Of a DNA stretch of 64,000 bases, positions 1-8,984 are shown in pieces. How positions within the stretch are numbered: the stretch's first letter is position 1; every line of letters starts with the position of its first letter. The position numbers and the translations under genes are program-made. The stretch is from Pseudomonas sp. ATCC PTA-122608. Lineage in GTDB: Bacteria > Pseudomonadota > Gammaproteobacteria > Pseudomonadales > Pseudomonadaceae. Location of the stretch: contig NZ_LPNO01000001.1 of NCBI RefSeq assembly GCF_001952855.1, forward strand, positions 192,073 to 256,072. The letters are read 5' to 3'. Below the pieces are notes generated by a model. That model did no database searches and was not told the origin of the DNA. It was given only the letters and a program-made list of their open reading frames with translations.

Positions 1-544
1 GATTCGCGTCGAGACCAAAAGCGGCATTATCGAGCTGGATATTCGCAGCGACGGCCAGATCGGCGTCAATATGGGCGCCCCACGGCTGGTGCCGGCGGAC
101 ATTCCGTTCCAGGCCACCGAGCAAGCGCTGAGCTACGCCGTGGACGTGGACGGCAAGACCGTCAACCTGGCCGCCGTGTCCATGGGCAACCCCCATGCCG
201 TGCTGCGGGTCGATGACATCAACAGCGCACCGGTTCACGAACTGGGGCCGAAGATCGAAAACCACCCGCGCTTTCCGGCGCGGGTTAACGTGGGTTTCCT
301 GCAGGTCATCGACCGTTCCCGTGCGCTCTTGCGCGTCTGGGAACGCGGTGCCGGCGAAACCCAGGCTTGCGGTACCGGCGCCTGCGCCGCTGCCGTTGCC
401 GCGATCAGCCAAGGGTGGATGGATTCGCCGCTGCTGATCGACCTGCCCGGCGGACGTCTGTCCATCGAATGGGCAGGCCCCGGCCAACCGGTGAAAATGA
501 CCGGCCCGGCCACCCGCGTCTACGAAGGACAGGTCCGTCTATGA
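1..544 (+). CDS. dapF: Diaminopimelate epimerase, C-terminal part (5' end outside window)
   Basis: DapF interconverts LL- and meso-diaminopimelate, the last step before meso-DAP enters peptidoglycan or is decarboxylated to lysine; it is cytoplasmic. The reading frame is open from the first base, so the N-terminal third, including the first catalytic cysteine, lies outside the window. The second catalytic cysteine is visible in the family signature [14 protein letters not shown], and the MGNPH motif lies further upstream. The gene ends 13 nt before the DUF484 gene and leads an operon with it, xerC and a HAD phosphatase, as in other Pseudomonas. No defect is seen in the visible part. Confidence 0.95.
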   Translation, partial: IRVETKSGIIELDIRSDGQIGVNMGAPRLVPADIPFQATEQALSYAVDVDGKTVNLAAVSMGNPHAVLRVDDINSAPVHELGPKIENHPRFPARVNVGFLQVIDRSRALLRVWERGAGETQACGTGACAAAVAAISQGWMDSPLLIDLPGGRLSIEWAGPGQPVKMTGPATRVYEGQVRL

Positions 545-557
545 GTGAGCAAATCTA

Positions 558-1274
558 ATGACTGATAAGCCTCAAGTACCCGCGCAAGCATCCCCAAGCG
601 AAAGTCTGGAGGCCGCAGCCGTTGCGGCGTATCTGGAGGCTAATCCGGACTTCTTCGTCGAACACGAAGAGCTGCTGCCAGCCCTGCGTATTCCCCACCA
701 GCGCGGCGATACCGTGTCGCTGGTGGAGCGGCAGATGAAGATCCTGCGCGAGCGCAATATCGAGATGCGTCATCGGCTCTCGCAGCTGATGGACGTAGCC
801 CGCGACAACGACCGCCTTTTCGACAAGACCCGCCGGCTGGTCCTGACCCTGATGGACGCCGCCAGCCTGGAAGAAGCGGTGATTGCCGTCGAAGACAGCC
901 TGCGCCAGGACTTCCAGGTGCCTTTTGTCAGCCTGATCCTGTTCAGCGACAACCCGATGCCGGTAGGGCGTTGGGTCAGCGGCAGCGATGCCCAGACTGC
1001 CATTGGCGGCTTGCTGTCCGAAGGCAAGACCATCAGCGGCAGCCTGCGTGAGCATGAGCTGGACTTCCTGTTTGGTGCCGAGCAGCGCCAGCAGATCGGC
1101 TCCACGGCGGTGGTTGCCCTGAGTCATCAAGGGCTGCATGGAGTGCTGGCCATTGCCAGCCGCGATCCGCAGCACTACAAAAGCTCGGTGGGCACGCTGT
1201 TCCTGAGCTACATCGCCGAAGTGCTGGGCCGCGTCCTGCCGCGCTTCACCACCGCCTTGCGCGCGGTGCGCTAG
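558..1274 (+). CDS. DUF484 family protein (GAF-like)
   Basis: A 238-residue protein of the DUF484 family, which sits between dapF and xerC in many gammaproteobacteria and has no firmly established function. Residues about 20-70 form a helical region containing [16 protein letters not shown], the usual N-terminal signature. Residues about 75-100 look like a short coiled coil, and the rest resembles a GAF-type fold. No signal peptide or membrane segment is seen. The stop codon is 2 nt before the xerC start, so the two are almost certainly cotranscribed and perhaps translationally coupled. Position suggests a link to XerC or cell-wall metabolism, but that is inference from neighbours only. Confidence 0.9.
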   Translation: MTDKPQVPAQASPSESLEAAAVAAYLEANPDFFVEHEELLPALRIPHQRGDTVSLVERQMKILRERNIEMRHRLSQLMDVARDNDRLFDKTRRLVLTLMDAASLEEAVIAVEDSLRQDFQVPFVSLILFSDNPMPVGRWVSGSDAQTAIGGLLSEGKTISGSLREHELDFLFGAEQRQQIGSTAVVALSHQGLHGVLAIASRDPQHYKSSVGTLFLSYIAEVLGRVLPRFTTALRAVR

Positions 1275-1276
1275 CC

Positions 1277-2176
1277 ATGGAACGACAACTGGACGCCTAC
1301 TGCGCTCACCTGCGCAGCGAGCGCCAGGTGTCACCGCATACCCTGGAAGCCTACCGGCGGGACTTGAACAAGGTCCTGGCGTTCTGCGAGAAACAACACA
1401 TCAGCAGCTGGAAGGCCCTGGATATCCAGGGTCTGCGCAGCCTGATCGCCCGCCTGCACCAGCAAGGCCAATCCTCCCGCAGCCTGGCGCGCCTGCTGTC
1501 GGCGGTGCGCGGCCTCTATCACTACCTGAACCGCGAAGGCCTGTGCGACCACGACCCGGCCAACGGCCTGGCGCCGCCCAAGGGTGAACGTCGCCTACCC
1601 AAGACCCTCGACACCGACCGTGCCCTTCAGTTGCTCGATGGCGCGGTGGAAGATGACTTCCTGGCCCATCGCGACCAGGCGATCCTCGAACTGTTCTACT
1701 CCTCAGGCCTGCGCCTGTCGGAGCTGACCGGGCTTAACCTCGATCAACTGGACCTGGCAGATGGCCTGGTGCAAGTGCTCGGCAAAGGCAGCAAGACCCG
1801 CGTGTTGCCGGTGGGCAAAAAGGCCCGCGAAGCCTTGCTGCTGTGGCTGCCTCTGCGTGCGCTGGCCAACCCGGCGGATGACGCGGTGTTTATCAGCCAG
1901 CAAGGCCGCCGCCTCGGGCCCCGGGCCATTCAGGTACGGGTCAAGGCCGCCGGCGAGCGCGAGCTGGGGCAAAACCTGCACCCGCACATGCTCCGGCACT
2001 CCTTTGCCAGCCACTTGCTGGAGTCGTCACAGGACCTGCGCGCGGTGCAGGAACTGCTTGGGCACTCCGACATCAAGACCACCCAGATCTACACCCACCT
2101 GGACTTCCAGCACCTGGCAACGGTGTACGACAGCGCCCATCCACGGGCCAAACGCATTAAGGGCAGTGACTCATGA
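1277..2176 (+). CDS. xerC: Tyrosine recombinase XerC
   Basis: XerC works with XerD at the dif site to resolve chromosome dimers before cell division. The 299-residue length is typical. The N-terminal SAM-like core-binding domain covers about residues 1-100 and the catalytic domain the rest. Visible active-site elements are the arginine in SGLRLSEL, the lysine in [19 protein letters not shown] (His-x-x-Arg), [14 protein letters not shown] and the nucleophilic tyrosine in QIYTH. The gene starts 2 nt after DUF484 and overlaps the next gene by 4 nt, so it is an inner gene of the dapF operon. Nothing suggests an integrase of mobile origin: no att site or cargo is present. Confidence 0.97.
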   Translation: MERQLDAYCAHLRSERQVSPHTLEAYRRDLNKVLAFCEKQHISSWKALDIQGLRSLIARLHQQGQSSRSLARLLSAVRGLYHYLNREGLCDHDPANGLAPPKGERRLPKTLDTDRALQLLDGAVEDDFLAHRDQAILELFYSSGLRLSELTGLNLDQLDLADGLVQVLGKGSKTRVLPVGKKAREALLLWLPLRALANPADDAVFISQQGRRLGPRAIQVRVKAAGERELGQNLHPHMLRHSFASHLLESSQDLRAVQELLGHSDIKTTQIYTHLDFQHLATVYDSAHPRAKRIKGSDS

Positions 2177-2871
2177 GCATCAAGCTGATCACCTTCGACC
2201 TGGACGATACGCTCTGGGATAACGTGCCGGTCATCGTCAGCGCCGAGGCGTCAATGCGCGAGTGGTTGGCGACCCATGCCACCAAGGTGGGCGACTTGCC
2301 CCTGGAGAAGTTTGCCAGCCTGCGCCAACAGGTGCTGGAGCGACATCCAGAGTTGAAATACCGCATCAGCGTGCTGCGTCACAAGGTGCTGCAATATGCT
2401 TTCGAGGAGGCTGGATATCCGCTGCCGGAAGCGGCGCAGATGGCGGATGTGTGCTTTGAAGCGTTCATCCACGCCCGGCACCAGCTCACGGTATTCCCCG
2501 AGGCCGAGCCGATGCTCCACGCGCTACGCCAGCACTACCTGCTGGGGGTGATTACCAACGGCAATGCCGACGTGCAGCGTGTGGGGCTGGCGGATTACTT
2601 TCACTTTGCCCTGAGGGCTGAAGACATTGGTATCGCCAAACCGGATGCGCGGTTGTTTCAGGAAGCCTTGCAGCGCGGTGGCGTAGAGCCGGGCGCGGCG
2701 GTGCATGTGGGTGATCATCCGGGGGATGACATTGCCGGTGCGCAGCAGGCGGGGCTGCGGGCGGTGTGGTTCAACCCGGCGGGCAAGGCCTGGGAAGCAG
2801 AAAAACGCCCGGATGCCGAGATTCGCAGCCTGACCGAGTTGCCAGCACTCCTCGCCCGCTGGAACGCGTAA
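2173..2871 (+). CDS. HAD-superfamily hydrolase (YigB-like)
   Basis: A 232-residue haloacid-dehalogenase-type phosphatase. Motif I is FDLDDTLWD near residue 8, with the nucleophile and acid/base aspartates. Motif II is the threonine in GVITNG near residue 125, motif III the lysine in GIAKPD, and motif [10 protein letters not shown] helical cap lies between motifs I and II, as in the YigB/Epoxide-hydrolase-N subfamily. E. coli YigB sits beside xerC and dephosphorylates FMN and sugar phosphates; the same neighbourhood here suggests a similar role, but the substrate cannot be read from sequence. The ATGA overlap with xerC indicates coupled translation. The operon ends at a REP hairpin and a terminator. 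Confidence 0.9.
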   Translation: MSIKLITFDLDDTLWDNVPVIVSAEASMREWLATHATKVGDLPLEKFASLRQQVLERHPELKYRISVLRHKVLQYAFEEAGYPLPEAAQMADVCFEAFIHARHQLTVFPEAEPMLHALRQHYLLGVITNGNADVQRVGLADYFHFALRAEDIGIAKPDARLFQEALQRGGVEPGAAVHVGDHPGDDIAGAQQAGLRAVWFNPAGKAWEAEKRPDAEIRSLTELPALLARWNA

Positions 2872-2890
2872 CCTGATGATGAAGGGCTTT

Positions 2891-3023
2891 TGTGGCGAGG
2901 GAGCTTGCTCCCGCTGGGCTGCGAAGCGGCCCCTGAACCAGCCACGACGGCCTTTCTGAAAGAACGCGTCGACCCAACCAGGGGCCGCTTCGCGCCCCAA
3001 CGGGAGCAAGCTCCCTCGCCACA
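2891..3023. repeat. REP doublet, GGCGAGGGAGCTTGCTCCC class
   Basis: A 133-bp inverted repeat whose outer arms begin TGTGGCGAGGGAGCTTGCTC and end in the complement of the same sequence. An inner pair of arms, GCGAAGCGGCCCCTG and its complement, extends the hairpin. It lies between the convergent HAD and sutA genes. The same arm sequence reappears at the right edge of the window. Confidence 0.8.
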
Positions 3024-3075
3024 CACGCTCTTCATCCTTAGATGGGTGTTGGCCCTAACCATTTTGTAGCGCCCA

Positions 3076-3108
3076 TGAAAAAGCCCGCAGCGACGGCGGG
3101 CTTTTTCA
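3076..3108. terminator. Bidirectional rho-independent terminator
   Basis: The stem AAAAAGCCCGC and its complement GCGGGCTTTTT flank a 7-nt loop, with A and T tracts at the two ends. It can terminate both the xerC-HAD transcript and the opposing sutA transcript. Confidence 0.85.
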
Positions 3109-3126
3109 GCAAGCGAACAGCTGACC

Positions 3127-3450
3127 TTAGATAGGCCGGCTGCCGTACTTGTTATCAGGCTTCTTCGGCGGATCTGCCACCACGTTAGCCTCGACTTCCT
3201 GCACTTTGCCGCCTTTAGCGAGGAATTCTTCCATCGCACGGGCCAGCGCATCGCGCTCTTTGTTCTTGGCTTCTACGCTCGGCAGTTCGTCGACCGACAC
3301 CGCAGCCTTGGCCTTGCCCTTGGCTGCCGGGGCCGGTGCATCGTCGCCACCGTCGTCGTCAGCCACGTCTTCGGCAGCCGCCTCAAGACCTTCTTCGGTT
3401 TCGTCGTCGCCTACTTCGAGGTCGTCGTTTTCCAGATCATCGTCGCTCAT
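3127..3450 (-). CDS. sutA: RNA polymerase-binding transcriptional regulator SutA
   Basis: A 107-residue, highly acidic, low-complexity protein matching SutA, a Pseudomonas factor that binds RNA polymerase and raises transcription of housekeeping genes during slow growth. About the first 45 residues are rich in Asp and Glu. A short Ala/Lys linker follows, then a predicted helix (VEAKNKERDALARAMEEFLAKGG), and the tail is basic and proline-containing (PPKKPDNKYGSRPI). No membrane segment or enzyme motif is present. A good ribosome site (GAGGT) precedes the ATG. It is transcribed alone toward the terminator shared with the xerC operon. Confidence 0.9.
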   Translation of the reverse strand: MSDDDLENDDLEVGDDETEEGLEAAAEDVADDDGGDDAPAPAAKGKAKAAVSVDELPSVEAKNKERDALARAMEEFLAKGGKVQEVEANVVADPPKKPDNKYGSRPI

Positions 3451-3553
3451 GTTCTACCTCATGACTTGCGAAAAGCAGATTAGTTATAGCCCAGCTTCGC
3501 CACCTGTCGACGGCCGCCGGGAAAAAATCAACATCCACCGGATAACCAGTGGC

Positions 3554-3979
3554 TTATGCCCCATCACCGTGCAAGGTGGCGAGGACTTTACGAGCACCGC
3601 CATGATCACGGTGCTCGCCCAGATAAACACCTTGCCAGGTCCCCATCGCCAAGCGGCCGGCCCTTACCGGCAAACTCAGCTGGCAGCCCAGGAGACTGGC
3701 CTTGAAGTGCGCCGGCAGATCATCCGGACCTTCGTCGTTGTGTTCATATCCCGCCATGCCTTGCGGCACCAGCGCATTGAAAAAACGCTCGAAGTCACGG
3801 CGAACCGCCGGGTCGGCATTCTCGTTGACCGTCAACGAGGCCGAGGTGTGCTGCAGCCACAAATGCAACAGTCCCACCCGACAGGCCTTCAATTCAGGCA
3901 GGCCGGCGAGCAACTCGTCCGTCACCAGATGAAAGCCCCGGGGCTTGGCCCGCAGGGTTATCAGGGTCTGTTGCCACAT
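3554..3979 (-). CDS. yjbQ: YjbQ family protein (secondary thiamine-phosphate synthase-like)
   Basis: A 141-residue single-domain protein of the YjbQ/UPF0047 family. The signature [20 protein letters not shown] carries the conserved histidine and HTSAS loop, and [12 protein letters not shown] the second conserved histidine cluster. Some members have weak thiamine-phosphate synthase activity, but the true role is unsettled. The start is supported by GGAGAA nine bases upstream. It lies between sutA and amtB on the same strand, as in other Pseudomonas. A terminator separates it from amtB, so it likely has its own promoter in the 209-bp gap. Confidence 0.88.
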   Translation of the reverse strand: MWQQTLITLRAKPRGFHLVTDELLAGLPELKACRVGLLHLWLQHTSASLTVNENADPAVRRDFERFFNALVPQGMAGYEHNDEGPDDLPAHFKASLLGCQLSLPVRAGRLAMGTWQGVYLGEHRDHGGARKVLATLHGDGA

Positions 3980-4145
3980 ACAGTTCTCCGCACATCGGCG
4001 CGCATTCTAGCGCGCTCAGGAAAAAAACAAAGTGCCGAATACGCCTACATGCCTGTAAGACATTCGCACACTGAAAAGTGCGGTGTGGATCCCATCACAA
4101 AGTCGCCAAAAAACCCATACACCTTTAGCCACAGACAAACCCCGG

Positions 4146-4181
4146 GCAAAAAAATGCCCGGCAAGCCGGGCATCTTTTTTT
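4146..4181 (-). terminator. Terminator of glnK-amtB
   Basis: On the minus strand a perfect 10-bp stem (ATGCCCGGCT/AGCCGGGCAT, minimal loop) is followed by a T tract, just past the amtB stop codon. An A tract on the other side makes it potentially bidirectional. Confidence 0.85.
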
Positions 4182-4188
4182 CGCGTAC

Positions 4189-5526
4189 TTACAAGTTGTA
4201 GCCGCGCTCGTTGTGTTGTGCCAGGTCGAGGCCAACCGCCTCTTCTTCTTCGGTCACCCGCAGGCCCATCACCATGTCCAGCACCTTGAGGATGATGAAG
4301 GTCACGATAGCGGTGTAAATGACGGTGAAGCCGACACCCTTGGCCTGAATCCAGACCTGCGCCGCCACGTCAGTCACAGTGCCGAAGCCGCCCAGCGCAG
4401 GGGCTGCGAACACACCCGTGAGGATCGCACCCACGATACCGCCGATACCATGAACGCCGAACGCGTCCAGGGAGTCGTCGTAGCCCAGCTTGCGCTTGAG
4501 GCTGGTGGCGCAGAAGAAGCAGATCACACCGGCAACCAGGCCGATCACCAGGGCGCCCATCGGGCCCACGGTGCCAGCGGCTGGAGTGATGGCCACCAGG
4601 CCAGCGACCACACCCGAGGCGATGCCCAGAGCGCTTGGCTTACCGTGAGTGACCCACTCGGCGAACATCCAGCCCAGCGCAGCAGCCGCGGTAGCGATCT
4701 GGGTCACCAGCATCGCCATACCGGCAGTGCCGTTGGCCGCAGCAGCGGAGCCAGCGTTGAAGCCGAACCAGCCAACCCACAGCATGGCCGCGCCCACCAG
4801 GGTGTAACCGAGGTTGTGAGGTGCCATTGGGGTAGTCGGGAAGCCTTTACGCTTGCCGAGCACGATGCACGCCACCAGGCCAGCCACACCGGCGTTGATA
4901 TGCACCACGGTGCCGCCTGCGAAGTCCAGCACGCCCCAGTCGCCCAGCAACGAACCCGGACCGCCCCACACCATGTGGGCAATCGGTGCGTAGACCAGGG
5001 TGAACCAGACGCCCATGAAGATCAGCATCGCGGAGAACTTCATACGCTCCGCGAACGCACCGACGATCAGCGCCGGGGTGATGATCGCGAACGTCATCTG
5101 GAAGGTCACAAACACGGCTTCAGGGAACAACGCCGCCGGGCCGGTGATGCTGGCCGGGGTCACACCCGAGAGGAACAGTTTGGACAAGCCACCCACAAAC
5201 GAGTTGAAGTTGACGACGCCTGCTTCCATCCCGGTGGTGTCGAACGCCATGCTGTAGCCGTAGACGAACCACAGGATGGTGATCAAGCCAGTGATGGCGA
5301 AACACTGCATCATCACGGAAAGAATGTTTTTGGAGCGAACCATGCCGCCGTAGAACAGCGCCAGGCCTGGAATGGTCATGAACAGCACCAACGCAGTGGA
5401 TGTGAGCATCCAAGCGGTGTCGCCGGAATTGAGGACTGGAGCAGCCACTTCGTCTGCCGCCATGGCCAGGCTTGGCATTACGATGGACAACAGGGCTCCG
5501 AGCCCTGCGAATTTACGCAGAGTCAT
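4189..5526 (-). CDS. amtB: Ammonium transporter AmtB
   Basis: A 445-residue inner-membrane ammonium channel. The chosen ATG is preceded by AGGAG; the frame runs further upstream, but only this start gives the expected signal peptide (about residues 1-22, ending SLAMA-ADE). About eleven membrane segments follow. The twin pore histidines appear in IAHMVWGG and FGVHGIGG, and a short charged C-terminal tail ends the protein. It is the second gene of the glnK-amtB operon, 34 nt after glnK; in this arrangement GlnK binds and blocks AmtB when nitrogen is plentiful. Expression is expected to depend on NtrC. Confidence 0.96.
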   Translation of the reverse strand: MTLRKFAGLGALLSIVMPSLAMAADEVAAPVLNSGDTAWMLTSTALVLFMTIPGLALFYGGMVRSKNILSVMMQCFAITGLITILWFVYGYSMAFDTTGMEAGVVNFNSFVGGLSKLFLSGVTPASITGPAALFPEAVFVTFQMTFAIITPALIVGAFAERMKFSAMLIFMGVWFTLVYAPIAHMVWGGPGSLLGDWGVLDFAGGTVVHINAGVAGLVACIVLGKRKGFPTTPMAPHNLGYTLVGAAMLWVGWFGFNAGSAAAANGTAGMAMLVTQIATAAAALGWMFAEWVTHGKPSALGIASGVVAGLVAITPAAGTVGPMGALVIGLVAGVICFFCATSLKRKLGYDDSLDAFGVHGIGGIVGAILTGVFAAPALGGFGTVTDVAAQVWIQAKGVGFTVIYTAIVTFIILKVLDMVMGLRVTEEEEAVGLDLAQHNERGYNL

Positions 5527-5560
5527 ATTGTTTTCTCCTGGGGCGTTGGGGTTTGGCGGC

Positions 5561-6318
<758 letters not shown>

Positions 6319-6579
6319 ATGCTCGCGCCCAAAGACCTCCTCGACGCCCTGAGCGGCCACGCCTCCCGCCTGTTCAGCAGCGACACGCCGCTGCCGCGCA
6401 ATGAAATTGAAAGCCAGTTCAAAGCGCTGCTGCAAAGCGGTTTCAGCAAGCTGGACCTGGTAAGCCGGGAAGAGTTTGATAGCCAGATGGTGGTGTTGGC
6501 GCGCACTCGGGCGCGGTTGGAAAGCCTTGAGGCCAAGGTGGCGGAACTGGAAGCGCGATTGACGCCGGCCGCCGAATAA
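6319..6579 (+). CDS. ubiK: Ubiquinone biosynthesis accessory factor UbiK
   Basis: An 86-residue protein of the BMFP/YqiC family. UbiK supports aerobic ubiquinone synthesis by interacting with UbiJ in the Ubi complex and can bind membrane lipids. The first half is an amphipathic membrane-fusogenic-type helix (PKDLLDALSGHASRLF). The second half is a trimerising coiled coil with regular hydrophobic heptads (FDSQMVVLARTRARLESLEAKVAELEARL). The length is typical. It diverges from glnK-amtB, matching the gene order I recall for P. aeruginosa, and ends just before a shared terminator with cfa. Confidence 0.92.
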   Translation: MLAPKDLLDALSGHASRLFSSDTPLPRNEIESQFKALLQSGFSKLDLVSREEFDSQMVVLARTRARLESLEAKVAELEARLTPAAE

Positions 6580-6587
6580 ACCAGCCC

Positions 6588-6617
6588 AACCGGGGCAGGT
6601 TTCGCCTGTCCCCGTTA
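6588..6617. terminator. Terminator-like hairpin between ubiK and cfa
   Basis: An inverted repeat (CGGGGCAGG, loop, CCTGTCCCCG) sits between two convergent genes. T tracts are short, so efficiency is uncertain. Confidence 0.55.
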
Positions 6618-6631
6618 AACCGTTGTAACCT

Positions 6632-7786
6632 TCAGCTCACCCGCTGATACCCGCCGACAACCCCCTTCTTCGACAATACCCACTGCCACAACTGGATATC
6701 CCGCGCGCGAAACGCCCCGGCGCACGACAGCAGGTAATAGCGCCACATCCGGTAGAAACGCCGTCCGAAGGTTTCGGCAAAATCCGGCCACGCCCGTTCG
6801 AAGTTTTCGCACCAGGCCATCAGCGTCTTGTCGTAGTCGGCGCCAAAGTTGTGCAGATCCTCGGCAACAAACAACCCGTCCATGGCGTCGCCAATCTGCC
6901 CGATCGAGGGCAAATCCCCGTTGGGAAAGATGTATTTGTCGATCCACGGATCCGGCGTGCTGTTGCGCTGGTTCTTGCCGATGGTGTGCAACAGGAATAG
7001 CCCGTCGTCCTTCAGGCAGCGGTTGGCCACCTCCATATACGCCCGATGGTTCTTGCGGCCCACATGCTCAAACATGCCGACGCTGGCGATATGGTCGAAT
7101 TGCTCGTCGATATCCCGATAGTCCTGCAGACGAAACTCGATCGGCAGATGTGCATACTTGGCGCGACCCCACTCCGCCTGCTCTTTGGAGATGGTCACAC
7201 CCACGCACTCCACGCCATAGTGCTCGGCCGCATGGCTCATGAAACTGCCCCAGCCACAGCCGATATCCAGTACGCGCATGCCCGGCTTGAGACCGAGCTT
7301 TTTACAGATCAGGTCCAGCTTGGCGAACTGCGCTTGTTCCAGGGTGGTGGCATCTTTCCAGTAGCCACAGGTGTACGTCATGCGAGAGTCGAGCATGCGC
7401 GCGTAGAAGTCATTGCCGAGGTCGTAGTGCGCCTCGCCGACCTGCCAGGCGCGTTTCTTGTTTTGCAGGTTCAACCATCGGGAACTGAACGCGTGAAACA
7501 ACAAGGTGGCCGGGTTGGCCTGGTCGATCACCCCGGAACGCATAAGCCGGTAGAAAAACTCATCCAGCGCCTCGGCGTCCCAACCGCCTTCCATGTAATC
7601 CTCGCCAAGACCAAGGTTGCCTTTGGCCAGGGCCAGGTCGAACGTGCCACCGTGGTACAGCTGCATATCCGCAGCCGACGGCCCGTTGACCTCGATCTGC
7701 GCCTGCACCAGCAACTCCTTAACGAAGCGCGCTCCCTGAGACATCTCATCAGAACCGGAAAAAGAATGACGCGTTTTGTTAAGCAC
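6632..7786 (-). CDS. cfa: Cyclopropane-fatty-acyl-phospholipid synthase
   Basis: A 384-residue S-adenosylmethionine-dependent enzyme that adds a methylene bridge to unsaturated acyl chains of membrane phospholipids, usually at entry into stationary phase or under acid stress. The N-terminal domain resembles E. coli Cfa (GNLGLGEDYMEGGWD). The SAM-binding motif is VLDIGCGWGSF, and the lipid-site residues lie in SVGMFEHVG and YIFPNGDLPS. I chose a GTG start because TGGAGAG sits 5 nt upstream; an ATG 14 codons further in (MSQGARF) is possible but has a weaker ribosome site. It diverges from a LysR regulator, which may control it. Confidence 0.92.
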   Translation of the reverse strand: MLNKTRHSFSGSDEMSQGARFVKELLVQAQIEVNGPSAADMQLYHGGTFDLALAKGNLGLGEDYMEGGWDAEALDEFFYRLMRSGVIDQANPATLLFHAFSSRWLNLQNKKRAWQVGEAHYDLGNDFYARMLDSRMTYTCGYWKDATTLEQAQFAKLDLICKKLGLKPGMRVLDIGCGWGSFMSHAAEHYGVECVGVTISKEQAEWGRAKYAHLPIEFRLQDYRDIDEQFDHIASVGMFEHVGRKNHRAYMEVANRCLKDDGLFLLHTIGKNQRNSTPDPWIDKYIFPNGDLPSIGQIGDAMDGLFVAEDLHNFGADYDKTLMAWCENFERAWPDFAETFGRRFYRMWRYYLLSCAGAFRARDIQLWQWVLSKKGVVGGYQRVS

Positions 7787-7978
7787 AATTGCTCTCCAGA
7801 AATAGCGTTGCCTTTGATTCATACACTGCGAGAAATCTGGCCATGGAAGCGTCTGGCAAGGCCCTTACGGCATCACCGGGTACGCTGGCTGGGAACAGAT
7901 GTAACAAATCTTATCCAGCCATTTTTTAAAGATATAATGAATTAATCTTATGAAAACCATGCGAAATTGGAATGCAAG
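7787..7978. promoter_or_regulatory. AT-rich divergent promoter region, cfa / LysR
   Basis: This 192-bp gap contains an AT-rich core at 7920-7955. A perfect -10 TATAAT lies at 7933-7938 on the plus strand, about 45 bp before the regulator start, with a weak -35 (TTATCC). AT-rich sequence on the other strand could drive cfa. LysR autoregulation through such a divergent region is common. Confidence 0.5.
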
Positions 7979-8887
7979 ATGGACATCAGGGCGCTTCGTT
8001 ATTTCGTAGAAGTCGTGGACCAGCAGAGCTTCACCAAGGCCGCAGTGAAGCTGCACCTGACCCAGCCAACGGTCAGCAAAATGGTGCAGCAACTGGAGGC
8101 GAGCCTTGGGCTGAAGCTGCTGGACCGTATGGGAAAACGCTTCACCCTGACGGACGCCGGGGAAATTGTGCTCAAGCGCGCCAGGGAAATGATCGCGCTG
8201 CACGATGAGATGAACGTGGAGTTGCAAGACCTCCAGCAGGTCGAGCGCGGCGCCCTGCGCATGGGGCTTTCGCCCTCCACCCACCTCGCATTGGCGCCGA
8301 TCTTTGCGGCGTATCACGCCCGTTATCCGAAAATCGAACTGAAACTGTTCGAAAGCGGCGGCAACATCACCATCCAGGACCTGCGCCAAGGCACCCTGGA
8401 GTTCGGCACCATCCTGGACTCGCCGCGCGTGGCGGACATCTGGTCCGAATTTGAATCCATGCCCTTGTTCGAATCGCCACTGTGCCTGCTCGCGCCCCAT
8501 GACTCGCCCTGGCAGGGGCGCAGCTCAGTTGAACTGAGCGAGCTGCAAGCCTGCGAATTCATCTTTTACGATGACACCTTCACCCTTAACCAATTTGTAC
8601 TCGATGCCTGCGCCCTGGCCGGTTTTGAGCCGCGTATCAGTGGCCGCAGCAGCCAATGGGACTTTATCGCCTCCCTGGTGCGCCTGGGCGTGGGCATCAC
8701 CCTGCTGCCCCGGGCGTTCTGCGACACCCTCGACGCCAGCCAATTCAGCATCGCGGAAATACAATCGCCGGCCCTGAACTGGCGGCTGATGCTGGCGTGG
8801 CGTAGGCAGTGCAAGCTGTCGTTTGCGGCGCAGGCGTGGTTGACGTTGGCGAAGGAGTTCTTGTGCGTGCCGCCGCCCAGCCAGTAG
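7979..8887 (+). CDS. LysR-family transcriptional regulator
   Basis: A 302-residue LysR-type regulator. The winged helix-turn-helix is at residues about 3-62 (MDIRALRYFVEVVDQQSFTK, then LTQPTVSKMVQQLEASLG). The periplasmic-binding-protein-like effector domain starts near residue 90 and ends with LVRLGVGITLLPRAF. The chosen ATG lies 12 nt inside the longest frame and has GGAA upstream. It diverges from cfa, so that gene is the first candidate target; the effector is unknown. The effector domain belongs to the CbbR/CynR-like LysR group by general look, not by a specific motif. Confidence 0.9.
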   Translation: MDIRALRYFVEVVDQQSFTKAAVKLHLTQPTVSKMVQQLEASLGLKLLDRMGKRFTLTDAGEIVLKRAREMIALHDEMNVELQDLQQVERGALRMGLSPSTHLALAPIFAAYHARYPKIELKLFESGGNITIQDLRQGTLEFGTILDSPRVADIWSEFESMPLFESPLCLLAPHDSPWQGRSSVELSELQACEFIFYDDTFTLNQFVLDACALAGFEPRISGRSSQWDFIASLVRLGVGITLLPRAFCDTLDASQFSIAEIQSPALNWRLMLAWRRQCKLSFAAQAWLTLAKEFLCVPPPSQ

Positions 8888-8984
8888 CCCGATACGTTCT
8901 GTAAAACCTCGCCGCTGCGTTGCGCCAGCGCTGAACTACCCTTGAAAAACCGCAGGAAGCGGCCACTCATTTCAAGGAACGAGC

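Noticed and set aside
1277..2176. Phage-type integrase suggesting a genomic island
   Set aside because: The dapF-DUF484-xerC-HAD order is the normal chromosomal context and no att site, tRNA or cargo is present.
3149..4201. A 350-codon plus-strand frame across sutA and yjbQ
   Set aside because: It runs antisense through two supported genes and a terminator, and shows Ser/Ala-rich low-complexity sequence.
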